A stretch of DNA of 64,000 nucleotides. Origin: Rhizobium sp. BK418 (lineage in GTDB: Bacteria; Pseudomonadota; Alphaproteobacteria; Rhizobiales; Rhizobiaceae). The notes beneath the pieces were generated by a model. That model searched no databases and was not told the origin of the DNA. It saw only the letters and a list, made by a program, of their open reading frames with translations. The stretch covers positions 1 through 64,000 of the forward strand of contig NZ_SLZK01000007.1 of the NCBI RefSeq assembly GCF_004341105.1. Direction: 5' to 3'. Position numbers and translations under genes: made by a program. How positions within the stretch are numbered: the first letter of the stretch is position 1; each line of letters starts with the position of its first letter. This document shows positions 42,096-50,223 of this stretch, one piece after another.

Positions 42096-42533
42096 TTACT
42101 TTACGACCAGAACCGGGATACCCGCCTCCGAAAGAACCTCTGATGTCTGGCTGCCGAGCATGAGCCGCGAGATTCCGCGGCGACCATGCGAGGAGATCAC
42201 GATCAGGCCACAGCCCTGCTCCGCCGCCGTTTCCAGAATGGCCGAGGCGGGTGAGAGATGCACTTTACTGACGAAGTCGGCAACGACACCGGCACTCTTC
42301 GCCTTTTCCCCGATGATCTTTTCCAGATCCTCAATCTCTTTGCGACGGCCCTCGTTATAGCTGTCCATCGCTTCTGCCTGCACGACCCCCTGAAGCGCAA
42401 AACCGGTCAGCGGTACGATGACGCTCACGACTGTGACGGGAAGGTGGAGCGCTTTTGCAAGCGCAAGACCATGATCGACACCCCGAGCGGCAAGTTCCGA
42501 ACCGTCGGTGGGCAGCAATATGCGATTGTACAT
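42096..42533 (-). CDS. Universal stress protein, UspA family
   Basis: A 145-residue cytosolic protein with the UspA fold. The ATP-binding loop reads GLIVISSHGRRGISRLMLGSQTSEVL (G-2x-G-9x-G-type motif, residues 107-131), and the N-terminal strand RILLPTDGSE is typical. It is preceded by a FixK/FNR box, so low oxygen is the likely inducer, as for many usp genes in ANR/FNR regulons. The GGA before ATG is weak. Confidence 0.85.
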   Translation of the reverse strand: MYNRILLPTDGSELAARGVDHGLALAKALHLPVTVVSVIVPLTGFALQGVVQAEAMDSYNEGRRKEIEDLEKIIGEKAKSAGVVADFVSKVHLSPASAILETAAEQGCGLIVISSHGRRGISRLMLGSQTSEVLSEAGIPVLVVK

Positions 42534-42599
42534 GGGAGATCCGTTCTGCTGGTTGAATTCAGGTGAAGAGGAATTCAGCCGCGATCGTAATCCCGCGCC

Positions 42600-42613
42600 T
42601 TGACGCAGGTCAA
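42600..42613 (-). promoter_or_regulatory. FixK/FNR box upstream of uspA
   Basis: TTGACGCAGGTCAA is a perfect dyad TTGAC-N4-GTCAA and matches rhizobial FixK/FNR-type sites. Its centre is about 73 nt before the uspA start codon, suitable for class II activation of a start site near 42565. Confidence 0.6.
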
Positions 42614-42650
42614 CGTCGAGTATTGCTCAGCAGAGAGCAAGGACATCACA

Positions 42651-42902
42651 TCAATTCCAGAGGAAATCCTCGCTCGTGATCCGCGTGGCAAGCTTCAGCG
42701 TGCCATCTGGTTGAACGACGTAACGCTCGAACTCCCTTTTACCGAAGTCGCCGAGGAAAGTATGTTTGATGACAGTGCCAGGCTTATAAGGCGAATGGAT
42801 AACCTTGCCACCGTAGGTCAAGCTGCCCGGTATCGGTTGGTCCTCCGTCGTCGTGCTGCAGCCGGCAGCAAGCAGTATCATCGCGACAACAGCGTATTTC
42901 AT
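42651..42902 (-). CDS. Small hypothetical lipoprotein
   Basis: An 83-residue protein with a lipoprotein signal (KYAVVAMILLAAGC, lipobox LAAGC), followed by a Thr-rich linker and a strand-rich domain (GKVIHSPYKPGTVIKHTFLG, and FERYVVQPDGTLKLATRI). GGGGA precedes the ATG. No family was recognised. The gene stands alone between uspA and the tRNA, all on the minus strand. Confidence 0.7.
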   Translation of the reverse strand: MKYAVVAMILLAAGCSTTTEDQPIPGSLTYGGKVIHSPYKPGTVIKHTFLGDFGKREFERYVVQPDGTLKLATRITSEDFLWN

Positions 42903-42990
42903 CTTGAATCCCCGTGTAACGAAGCATCTTATGGTAAATTATATCGCCCGCGCGACAAGCGCGCATTGATTGTTTTGCTTTGGGGACAAA

Positions 42991-43067
42991 TGGTAGCGGA
43001 GGAGGGATTTGAACCCCCGACACAAGGATTATGATTCCTCTGCTCTGACCTACTGAGCTACTCCGCC
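42991..43067 (-). tRNA. tRNA-Met(CAT), elongator type
   Basis: The 77-nt cloverleaf folds fully. The acceptor stem is GGCGGAG with CTCCGCT. The D-arm is GCTC/GAGC. The anticodon stem GAGGA/TCCTT encloses ATCATAA with anticodon CAT. The T-arm is GGGGG-TTCAAAT-CCCTC. The 3' CCA is encoded. The G1-U72 wobble pair and full acceptor stem fit an elongator tRNA-Met. A strong promoter lies upstream at 43121-43149. Confidence 0.95.
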
Positions 43068-43120
43068 ACTGGTCAAACGATACCGTTCGCGAAGCGCTGC
43101 CGGTTCGTGGGATGTGCGGC

Positions 43121-43149
43121 TTATAAGGTGCGCTTCCGCTTTGTGTCAA
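43121..43149 (-). promoter_or_regulatory. Sigma-70-type promoter of tRNA-Met
   Basis: TTGACA (43149-43144), a 17-nt spacer and TTATAA (43126-43121) on the minus strand give a consensus stable-RNA promoter about 55 nt upstream of the tRNA 5' end. The same layout occurs at the left edge of the window. Confidence 0.8.
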
Positions 43150-43162
43150 GCACATGATGGAG

Positions 43163-43194
43163 AAAAACGGTGGGCTTTTTACTGCACCGTTTTT
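43163..43194 (-). terminator. Rho-independent terminator of mnmA
   Basis: AAAAACGGTG (43163-43172) and CACCGTTTTT (43185-43194) form a 10-bp stem. On the minus strand the hairpin ends in CACCGTTTTTCTCC. It lies 8 nt after the mnmA stop codon. Confidence 0.8.
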
Positions 43195-43201
43195 CGTCGT
43201 T

Positions 43202-44401
43202 TCAGGCCATCGCGTAGTTGGAAAGCAGAGCCTTCAGGGAGGCTTCCGCAGCCGGCTCGCGCTCGGAACGCTCGATGAAGCCGCCGCCGAAGACGCGAGC
43301 ATCATCGCCGGGCGCGGAATAAAGCGCGCAGGCCTGACCAGGCGCGACGCCGGCTTCGCCGACCGTGAGATCGACATAGATGCCACTCGCATCGAGATGC
43401 AGCACCGCGGGCGCCGGTGCGCGGGTGGAGCGCACCTTGGCGTAGCACGCAAAGCCCTCGCCCGAAGCTGCGACCTGAAGCGCTTCGTCGCCCAGCCAAT
43501 TGACGTCGCGCAGGTAGACGCGATGCGTTTCCAGCGCCTCCTTGGGCCCGACGACGACGCGGCGCGAGCGCGCGTCGAGATAAACGACATAGAGTGGTTC
43601 GCCGGTGGCAACGCCGATGCCGCGGCGCTGGCCAATCGTATAATGCAGAATACCCTCGTGTTGGCCGAGGATACGACCGTCGAGGTGCACGATCTCACCT
43701 GCCAGGACCGCATTCGGCTTCAGCTTGGTGATGATGTCGGAATACTTGCCCTGCGGCACAAAACAGATGTCCTGGCTGTCGGCCTTCTTGGCGACGACGA
43801 GACCCATTTCTTCGGCCAGCCGACGGGTTTCCGACTTCGGCAATCCACCGAGCGGAAAGCGCAGATAGTCGATCTGCTCCTGCGTCGTCGCAAACAGAAA
43901 ATAGCTCTGGTCACGGTCGGCATCGGCCGGGCGATAGAGCGCGCGACGGCCGGGATTGCAGGAAGACGGGTTCGGGCGCGAACGGATATAATGACCAGTC
44001 GCCAGCGCATCGGCACCGAGCTCCCTGGCGGTCGCCAGAAGATCAGCGAACTTGACGGTCTGGTTGCAGGCAACGCAGGGGATCGGCGTTTCACCGGCCA
44101 CATAGCTTTCCGCGAACGGATTGATGACGGTCTCGCGGAAGCGCTTCTCGTAATCGAGCACGTAATGTGGAATGCCGAGCGTCTCGCAGACGCGGCGCGC
44201 ATCGTCGATATCCTGGCCCGCGCAGCAGGAGCCGGCGCGGTGAACGGCGGCCCCGTGGTCGTAGAGCTGCAGCGTGATACCCAGCACATCATAGCCCTGG
44301 CGTTTGAGAAGCCCGGCCACGACGGAGCTATCGACGCCGCCCGACATGGCGACGACGACACGGGTGTCTTCCGGCTTCTTGTCAAAATCCAGTGTGTTCA
44401 C
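43202..44401 (-). CDS. mnmA: tRNA 2-thiouridine(34) synthase MnmA
   Basis: The 399-residue enzyme thiolates U34 in the anticodon of tRNA-Lys, -Glu and -Gln. The PP-loop AMSGGVDSSVVA (near residue 16) binds ATP. The catalytic Cys pair is in PIPCVACN (about residue 110) and DSQDICFVPQGKY (about 210). GHYIRS and the central LGGLPKSETR regions are typical. The start is GTG 44401, preceding NTLDFDKKPEDTR; a TTG at 44413 is also in frame. It lies next to the tRNA-Met gene and ends at a terminator. Confidence 0.9.
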   Translation of the reverse strand: MNTLDFDKKPEDTRVVVAMSGGVDSSVVAGLLKRQGYDVLGITLQLYDHGAAVHRAGSCCAGQDIDDARRVCETLGIPHYVLDYEKRFRETVINPFAESYVAGETPIPCVACNQTVKFADLLATARELGADALATGHYIRSRPNPSSCNPGRRALYRPADADRDQSYFLFATTQEQIDYLRFPLGGLPKSETRRLAEEMGLVVAKKADSQDICFVPQGKYSDIITKLKPNAVLAGEIVHLDGRILGQHEGILHYTIGQRRGIGVATGEPLYVVYLDARSRRVVVGPKEALETHRVYLRDVNWLGDEALQVAASGEGFACYAKVRSTRAPAPAVLHLDASGIYVDLTVGEAGVAPGQACALYSAPGDDARVFGGGFIERSEREPAAEASLKALLSNYAMA

Positions 44402-44619
44402 GATTGCTGCCAAATTCTATGCTGTTGCGATCCGCCTTCCTGCCTTCGGAATATGGCGGATTTCCTGTATTTCCGGCGGGGTCGTCCGCCAGTCTGCATG
44501 GGCGACGGATATAGAAACTATTGCGCCCCTGCGCAAGGCCCGGCTTTTCGGTGCTTTCCCGCGGCGTCATTCGCGGGTCACGCATTGCAGCTATTCGCAA
44601 TCGACCTTTGATCGGTCGT

Positions 44620-44640
44620 ATTTCATCACGTAGATGAAAT
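44620..44640. promoter_or_regulatory. Perfect 8-bp palindrome upstream of the DMT transporter gene
   Basis: ATTTCATC and GATGAAAT flank a 5-nt spacer, 28 nt before the start codon at 44668. The site is a possible operator; no adjacent regulator gene was found. Confidence 0.4.
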
Positions 44641-44667
44641 GACCCACCTTTTTGAAGAATCGGAAAA

Positions 44668-45624
44668 ATGACAGCCGCCTCCACCACGCTTCGTGGCATC
44701 CTCGTCGCATTTGCGGCCTATGCCGTCTTTGCCTTCAGTGATGCATCCATCAAAGCCCTGCACGGAACGGTTCCCTCCTTCCAAGTCGCCTTCACGGGTG
44801 CGGTTCTCAGCCTCGCCGCGCTCCCCTTCATTAAGGGGCGAGGCGATTCATGGCTTGATATTTTCAGGACGACGAACAGGCCACTCTGGATGGCGCGGTT
44901 TGCGGCTGGCGCAACTGGTGCAATCGCCTCGATCATCACGTTTACCAAGCTGCCGATGGCGGAAGCCTTCTGCCTGCTCTTTCTGCTCCCCTCCTTCGTC
45001 ACCATTCTCTCGGTCGTCTTTTTGAAGGAAGATGTACGCTGGCAGCGCTGGGCCGCCGTCATCGTCGGCTTCCTCGGCGTGCTGGTGGTTCTGCGACCCG
45101 GCTTTCGCGAATTGTCCGTCGGCCATCTGGCGGCGACCATCGGGGCGATCTCGGCCGCCATCGCCATCGTCATCCTTCGCAAACTCGGCCCCGCTGAAAA
45201 ACGCCTCTCACTCTATGGCGCATCACTGCTCGGCACGCTTGTTGTCAGCAGCCTGCTTATGCTGTCGCAGGTGGTCGTTCCGACACCCCAGCAATGGCTA
45301 TTCCTTGCGAGCTACGGTCTGCTCGGTGCGGCCGGCAACGTCATGCTGATGACGGCAGCACGCCTCGCCCCGGCAACGCTGGTTGCTACGCCGCAATACA
45401 GCCAGATGATCTGGGCAATCGCTTTCGGCTATCTCTTCTTCAATGATAGCGTCGATCTGCCGATGGCTCTTGGCATCGTGCTCATCATCTGCTCAGGCCT
45501 GCTGACGCTGATCCGCGAACGCAAGCGCCACGTCCCCCTGCCCGCGGCCGTTACCTCCGGCGACGCACAATCGCCAATCGCCACGACGCCAGCGGAAGGC
45601 GACCTGGAAGGTCAGACGCGATAG
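44668..45624 (+). CDS. DMT-superfamily (EamA-type) transporter
   Basis: A 318-residue inner-membrane protein with ten predicted helices in two EamA repeats (about 5-140 and 155-285). The first helix has GILVAFAAYAVFAFSDASIKAL. A Pro/Thr-rich C-terminal tail (295-318) is hydrophilic. It is probably a metabolite or drug exporter of the RhaT/YdcZ type. The gene diverges from mnmA. ATG 44668 has CGGAAAA upstream, a modest ribosome binding site. Confidence 0.82.
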   Translation: MTAASTTLRGILVAFAAYAVFAFSDASIKALHGTVPSFQVAFTGAVLSLAALPFIKGRGDSWLDIFRTTNRPLWMARFAAGATGAIASIITFTKLPMAEAFCLLFLLPSFVTILSVVFLKEDVRWQRWAAVIVGFLGVLVVLRPGFRELSVGHLAATIGAISAAIAIVILRKLGPAEKRLSLYGASLLGTLVVSSLLMLSQVVVPTPQQWLFLASYGLLGAAGNVMLMTAARLAPATLVATPQYSQMIWAIAFGYLFFNDSVDLPMALGIVLIICSGLLTLIRERKRHVPLPAAVTSGDAQSPIATTPAEGDLEGQTR

Positions 45625-45738
45625 GCCTATCCCGCCAGCTCGCGCTTTATCTGCGCCGACGGTTCGCTCTTTCACATTCGCGGTGTTCCCCGACCGCGAA
45701 AACGGGCGCGAAGGGGGCAATACCTCAGGAGAAGGACA

Positions 45739-45766
45739 CCAAAAAGGCGCAGCTGAACTGCGCCTT
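45739..45766 (-). terminator. Rho-independent terminator of the 33-residue peptide gene
   Basis: AAGGCGCAG and CTGCGCCTT form a 9-bp stem with a 5-nt loop; on the minus strand it continues into TTTTTGGTG. It begins 26 nt after the stop codon of the small gene. Confidence 0.8.
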
Positions 45767-45792
45767 CAAATGGAGAGGTGGATGTTGCTGGC

Positions 45793-45894
45793 TCAGGTGC
45801 CAATCAGTTTGTTGCAGGCAAGTGCGATCCCTGGATTGGCGATGATGGCAGTCACGATCGCTAGACCAATCATCGAAAGCGTGTAGCGTTTCAT
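45793..45894 (-). CDS. 33-residue exported small peptide
   Basis: The peptide is a signal-sequence-like segment (MKRYTLSMIGLAIVTAIIAN, then PGIALACNKLIGT) with a single Cys near the end. ATG 45894 has AGGAGG with a 6-nt spacing; an upstream in-frame ATG at 45900 abuts the Shine-Dalgarno sequence and is less suitable. A terminator follows. Paired palindromes upstream (45930-45945, 45942-45957) may be operator sites. No homologue was recognised. It may be a short membrane peptide or a processed lipopeptide, although the lipobox is poor (ALAC). Confidence 0.6.
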   Translation of the reverse strand: MKRYTLSMIGLAIVTAIIANPGIALACNKLIGT

Positions 45895-45988
45895 GTGCAT
45901 CCTCCTTTTCCAGCCCGTGGAGAGTATGCAACGCTGACTGGCGTTATCAAAATAACGAATGATTGAAGCCAATGTGTAAATCGGCCCT

Positions 45989-47113
45989 TCAGTTCTCCAG
46001 GCTGGGATCGACGAAGAGCGAACCATTATAGGCGCCGCGACTCGTGCGGATGGCGACGACGATCCAGATTGCGGCAAGGGCTGCGACCAGAATTTCCCCG
46101 AAACCTGTCAAAGCCGGGAGCGGGAAGATGCTGGAAAGCCGCAGCGTCGCGACGGCATAGACGCCGATCGGGAAAGTGTAACCCCACCAGCCGAGATTGA
46201 AGGGCAGCCCCTGCCGCAGATGATTGATCGTGATGCCAACCGCCAGACCAAGCCACCAAAGGCCATAGCCCCACAACAGGACGGCACCAAACACAGCCGC
46301 CCCCGAAATTGCCGGAACCAATGCACCGAGACCACCAGCCGTAAGAGCTTGCCCACCATTGATGGCAAACAGGGCGAGACCGAGCGCTCCTGTGCCGATC
46401 GGGCCGAGGGCGAGGAAACTCGTTGCCGCCATGCCGGCCGGCGGCAACTTGTGCAGAGCCATGCGCAGAAAGAGAATAACGAGAATGCCGAGCGCCAGCG
46501 GCACCGAACACGACCAGAGAACGAAGCTCGCAAAAAGCACCGGGAGCTGCTCGCCGGTGGCAAGATGCGGTACCAGCAGCCCGCCGCTTGCGGCCGCAAC
46601 CTCAGAGGCCACGATCGGCAGCAGCCAGATGGCGCTCATATGCTCGATTGCATGTTGCTGCCGCGTGAACATGACCAGCGGAATGGCAAGACCTGCAAGG
46701 ACTGCCAGCGCGGCATCCACCCACCAGAGCTCCGCAGCAATAGCGACAGCAGCGGCACCGAAAAGGGATGGCCCGAAGATCAGAAAACCGTTGATGATGG
46801 TAGCAAGCCCCATCGGAATGCAGCCGAAGAACATCGATACGACGGGATGATCGAATGCCCTAAGTGCCGCACCAGGGTGCAGCAGCCACTTTCCGGCATA
46901 TGTGCAGGTCAACACGATAAAGAGACCCATATTTGCGAGCCACAGCACCTCTCCCGCCGCGCGGACCATCGGCAGATCCGGAAACTGACCAAGACAGACG
47001 GCGAGGATACCGGTTCCCATCGTCGTCGCAAACCAGTTCGGCGTGAAATGCCGCAGGACCCGCGCCTGCGGCCGGGCAATCGGAACTGAGGGAGATAGAG
47101 GTAGGACGGTCAT
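45989..47113 (-). CDS. TDT/SLAC1-family transporter (TehA-like)
   Basis: A 374-residue membrane protein with ten helices of the tellurite-resistance/dicarboxylate transporter fold. The N-terminal motif FTPNWFATTMGTGILAV carries the Phe-rich pore signature, and GWWGYTFPIGVYAVATLRL near the C-terminus is also typical. Family members export sulfite or transport malate, formate or other small anions. A LysR regulator is divergent across 107 nt holding a perfect palindrome (47188-47204), so the regulator probably controls it. The substrate is unknown. Confidence 0.85.
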   Translation of the reverse strand: MTVLPLSPSVPIARPQARVLRHFTPNWFATTMGTGILAVCLGQFPDLPMVRAAGEVLWLANMGLFIVLTCTYAGKWLLHPGAALRAFDHPVVSMFFGCIPMGLATIINGFLIFGPSLFGAAAVAIAAELWWVDAALAVLAGLAIPLVMFTRQQHAIEHMSAIWLLPIVASEVAAASGGLLVPHLATGEQLPVLFASFVLWSCSVPLALGILVILFLRMALHKLPPAGMAATSFLALGPIGTGALGLALFAINGGQALTAGGLGALVPAISGAAVFGAVLLWGYGLWWLGLAVGITINHLRQGLPFNLGWWGYTFPIGVYAVATLRLSSIFPLPALTGFGEILVAALAAIWIVVAIRTSRGAYNGSLFVDPSLEN

Positions 47114-47187
47114 GGTGGATTCCTTTCGTTGACCGCTTTCTTATTCCCACCAAATAATCGCTTCCAACGATTTATCTTGGTAAATTC

Positions 47188-47204
47188 ATTCGATAAAATC
47201 GAAT
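47188..47204. promoter_or_regulatory. Palindrome between the LysR and TDT genes
   Basis: ATTCGATAAAATCGAAT is a perfect 7-bp dyad around AAA, and contains the T-N11-A pattern of LysR sites. It lies 16 nt before the LysR start codon and 75 nt before the transporter start codon. A second imperfect dyad (CCAAATAATCG with CGATTTATCTTGG) lies at about 47150-47180. Confidence 0.65.
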
Positions 47205-47220
47205 AACTATCGGAGGTCAT

Positions 47221-48099
47221 ATGACACTAGAGCAACTCAGAATATTCGTGGAGGTGGCTGCGCGGCAGCACGTCACGAGGGCCGCCAACCATCTCAACAT
47301 GACCCAATCGGCCGTCAGCGCCGCAATTACGGCGCTGGAGACGCGCCACGGCGTGACCCTCTTTGACCGCGTCGGCCGCTCGATCGTGCTGAACCGGACC
47401 GGCCAGTTGTTCCTGAAGGAGGCGCAGGCTGTGCTCGCCAGTGCGAAGGCGGCGGAAGCGGCCCTCATGGATCTCTCCGGCCTCATGCATGGAGAACTCA
47501 CGATCATGGCCAGTCAGACGATCGGCGGCTATTGGCTGTCACCACGACTTGCCGCGTTCCGGCGAGATTATCCGGGAATCGAACTGGCAGTCCGCATCGG
47601 CAACACAGCTGAAGTGTCCGACGCCGTTGCCAACGGCGAGGTGGAAGTAGGCCTTATCGAGTGGCCGAGCCACAGGCGCGGCGTTTCGGCAAGGCAGGTC
47701 GCGCTGGACGAGATGATCGTCGTCGTCGCCCCCGATCACCCATGGGCAGACGGCAAAATGCGTGGCCCGGCCGATTTTCCGCAGACGCAATGGGTCCTGC
47801 GCGAGCGGGGGTCCGGCACCCGCCTCGCCTTCGAAAGCCTTCTGCAAAAGGCCGGCCTCGATATCGATGCGCTCGATGTGGCGATGGTGTTGCCGGAAAA
47901 CGAACCGCTCGTCGGCATTGTCGAAGCTGGCGTGGGCGCGACGCTGATGTCACGGAGCGTCGTTGCCATGAAGCTGCACAGCGGTCTTCTTACCGAAGTG
48001 AACATGCCGCCGCTGCCTCGTCCCTTCTTCCTGTTGCGCCATGAGGAGCGCTATCGCAGCAGAGCGGCTGATGCTTTCGATGCCGTGATATCAGGCTGA
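47221..48099 (+). CDS. LysR-family regulator of the TDT transporter
   Basis: A 292-residue regulator. The HTH is at residues 1-60 (LEQLRIFVEVAARQHVTRAANHLNMTQSAVSAAITALETRHGVTLFDRVGR) and the effector domain is in the remainder (MIVVVAPDHPWAD and VLRERGSGTR, a phrase frequent in the CysB/CbbR-like group). It is divergent from the transporter with an operator-like palindrome between. GGAGG precedes the ATG. Confidence 0.88.
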   Translation: MTLEQLRIFVEVAARQHVTRAANHLNMTQSAVSAAITALETRHGVTLFDRVGRSIVLNRTGQLFLKEAQAVLASAKAAEAALMDLSGLMHGELTIMASQTIGGYWLSPRLAAFRRDYPGIELAVRIGNTAEVSDAVANGEVEVGLIEWPSHRRGVSARQVALDEMIVVVAPDHPWADGKMRGPADFPQTQWVLRERGSGTRLAFESLLQKAGLDIDALDVAMVLPENEPLVGIVEAGVGATLMSRSVVAMKLHSGLLTEVNMPPLPRPFFLLRHEERYRSRAADAFDAVISG

Positions 48100-48312
48100 T
48101 GTCCAAGCGGCGCCTACGCCGATAGAGGCTACGCGATGCTACGGGCTTGATCATACAAGTGATGCTAGCATTCGACTGATAGCTGGGGGATGGCCTTGGC
48201 GTTCATTTGCTTGACGACGAAGATGCCGATTGCGCCGGCATGCAAGCAATCTGGCAATCCCATCCTCTCATTAAAGGCGAGCGGAGTCCAAAGCACGACG
48301 ATAGGATTGCCC

Positions 48313-49311
48313 ATGAAAGTAGCCGTTTTCAGCGCTCATGCCTACGACAAGACTTTCTTGGACGAAGCAAATCGGCTTGAACCGGCGCCCTTTGAGCTGA
48401 TTTACCAGGAAGCCAGTCTCTCTTTGCAGACAGTAGCCTTTGCGCAGGGCTGTGATGCCATTTGCGTCTTCGTCAACGACGTTGTGAATGCACCCGTCCT
48501 CGAGGCTTTGCACCGGCTCGGTGTGAAGGGCGTCTTTCTCCGCTGCGCGGGCTTCAACAATGTCGATATCATCACTGCCCAAAAGCTTGGTCTTCTCGTC
48601 GCGCGCGTGCCCGCCTACGCTCCAGAAGCCGTGGCGGAACACACGATAGCGCTGATCATGACGCTGAACCGACATACGCATCGCGCCTATAATCGTGTTC
48701 GGGAAGGCAATTTCATGCTCAACGGGCTGTTGGGCATGACCCTTCACAAAAAGACGGTCGGTATCATCGGAACAGGCAAGATCGGTCTCGCTGTAGCAAA
48801 AATCATGAACGGTTTTGGCTGCCGTGTTCTGGGGTTCGATCCGACGCCGTCCCCGGAATTTAAAGCTATAGGCGAAGTGGTGGACTTGGAAAGCCTGCTG
48901 GCTCAGTCCGATATCGTCACGCTCCATTGCCCGCTCTTCGAACACAACCGACACATGATCAACAGAGAGAAACTGGGTTTGATGAAACCTGGCGCAATGC
49001 TGATCAATACGTCCCGTGGAGCACTCATCGATACGCGCGCCGTCATTCTGGCACTGAAATCCCGTCGCTTAGGCGCCCTTGGTATCGATGTGTACGAAGA
49101 GGAGAGCGCGCTTTTCTTTCACGATCGGTCGTCCGATATCATCGATGATGATGTCTTTCAGCGGCTGATGACTTTTCCCAACGTGCTGGTGAAGGGCCAT
49201 CAGGGGTTCTTTACCACCGAGGCCTTGCGCGAAATTGCAGACGTCACGTTTCAAAACCTGAACTGCCTAGTCAATGGAACAAACTGTCCAAATGCCGTTC
49301 TGAAAGCATAA
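48313..49311 (+). CDS. D-2-hydroxyacid dehydrogenase, fermentative D-lactate dehydrogenase type
   Basis: A 332-residue NAD-dependent dehydrogenase. The Rossmann motif is GIIGTGKIGLAVAKIM (about residues 152-167), and DIVTLHCPLFEHNRHMIN follows. The catalytic Arg is in NTSRGALIDTRA, the Glu in YEEESALFF, and the His in VLVKGHQGFFTTEA (about 298-302). The features match LdhA/DdlH-like enzymes, and the C-terminal signature is intact. The start is ATG 48313; the frame is open upstream from a TTG without a site. A lactate permease gene follows 48 nt later, so lactate production or use is likely. Confidence 0.87.
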   Translation: MKVAVFSAHAYDKTFLDEANRLEPAPFELIYQEASLSLQTVAFAQGCDAICVFVNDVVNAPVLEALHRLGVKGVFLRCAGFNNVDIITAQKLGLLVARVPAYAPEAVAEHTIALIMTLNRHTHRAYNRVREGNFMLNGLLGMTLHKKTVGIIGTGKIGLAVAKIMNGFGCRVLGFDPTPSPEFKAIGEVVDLESLLAQSDIVTLHCPLFEHNRHMINREKLGLMKPGAMLINTSRGALIDTRAVILALKSRRLGALGIDVYEEESALFFHDRSSDIIDDDVFQRLMTFPNVLVKGHQGFFTTEALREIADVTFQNLNCLVNGTNCPNAVLKA

Positions 49312-49359
49312 AGCCCCCTTCTGACACGACATCAGAGATCGAACGAACCGGGAAAAGCG

Positions 49360-50223
49360 ATGTGGCAGCAGACATACGATCCGCTGGGAAACCTTCATCT
49401 TTCGGCATTGGTTGCCGCCCTGCCTATCCTGTTCTTTCTGGTCGCCCTGACTTTCCTGAAGCTCAAGGGATTGACCGCCGCCGTCGCGACGCTCGCGATA
49501 TCAATCATCGTGTCTTCCGTCATATTTCATATGCCGCTGGAAAAGATACTTGCAGCAGCCCTCTTCGGCATCCTCGGCGGATTGTGGCCAATCGGCTACA
49601 TCGTACTTATGGCGGTCTGGCTTTATCGGCTTGCGGTCAAAAGCGGCAAGTTCGAAGTTATCCGGGGAAGCATCGCAACGATTTCGGATGATCAACGCAT
49701 TCAGGTCATTTTGATCGCCTTCTGCTTCGGTGCGTTCCTGGAAGGGGCGGCCGGATTCGGTGTACCGATCGCCATCTGCGCGGCGCTGCTCGTCGAACTC
49801 GGCTTCAAACCGATCAAGGCAGCCATGCTCTGCCTGCTGGCAAATGCCGCCAATGGCGCATACGGCGCAATCGGTATTCCGATCCTCGTCGGTGCACGGC
49901 AAGGCGGTGTCAGTCTGGCAGACATGTCCGCCATGATGATCGCCATCGTCCAACTGTCCACACTGTTCGTGCCGTTATTGCTCATTCTTGTTCTGGATGG
50001 CTATCGAGGCGTGAGAGAAACCTGGCCCGTACTGCTCCTGATCGGCGTTCTGTTCAGCGGTCTCCAAACACTCACGTTATATTTTGTCGGACCGGAGCTA
50101 ACCGATATCGTGGCACCACTAGGCTCCATGGGCACGTTGGCATTGTTCATGCTGTTCTGGCAGCCAAAACGATTTACCGGGAAGATGGCGCTCCGCCGAT
50201 ATCATCGCAGCGGTGGTCGCTGA
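49360..50223 (+). CDS. Lactate permease LctP, N-terminal half (split gene)
   Basis: The 287-residue product corresponds to the first half of L-lactate permease (family size about 540-590). It begins WQQTYDPLGN as in LctP. It has seven or so helices, with AFCFGAFLEGAAGFGVPIAICAALLVELGF and LANAANGAYGAIGIPILVG as intact signatures. The frame ends at TGA 50221-50223 after FWQPKRFTGKMALRRYHRSGGR; the last residues are unlike the family. The second half starts in another frame at ATG 50223, within the same TGATG. GGGAAAAGCG precedes ATG 49360. Confidence 0.8.
   Translation: MWQQTYDPLGNLHLSALVAALPILFFLVALTFLKLKGLTAAVATLAISIIVSSVIFHMPLEKILAAALFGILGGLWPIGYIVLMAVWLYRLAVKSGKFEVIRGSIATISDDQRIQVILIAFCFGAFLEGAAGFGVPIAICAALLVELGFKPIKAAMLCLLANAANGAYGAIGIPILVGARQGGVSLADMSAMMIAIVQLSTLFVPLLLILVLDGYRGVRETWPVLLLIGVLFSGLQTLTLYFVGPELTDIVAPLGSMGTLALFMLFWQPKRFTGKMALRRYHRSGGR

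Noticed and set aside
45793..46077. A 94-residue reading of the small peptide gene
   Set aside because: The extra N-terminal part overlaps the transporter gene and has no ribosome binding site; AGGAGG sits 6 nt before ATG 45894.
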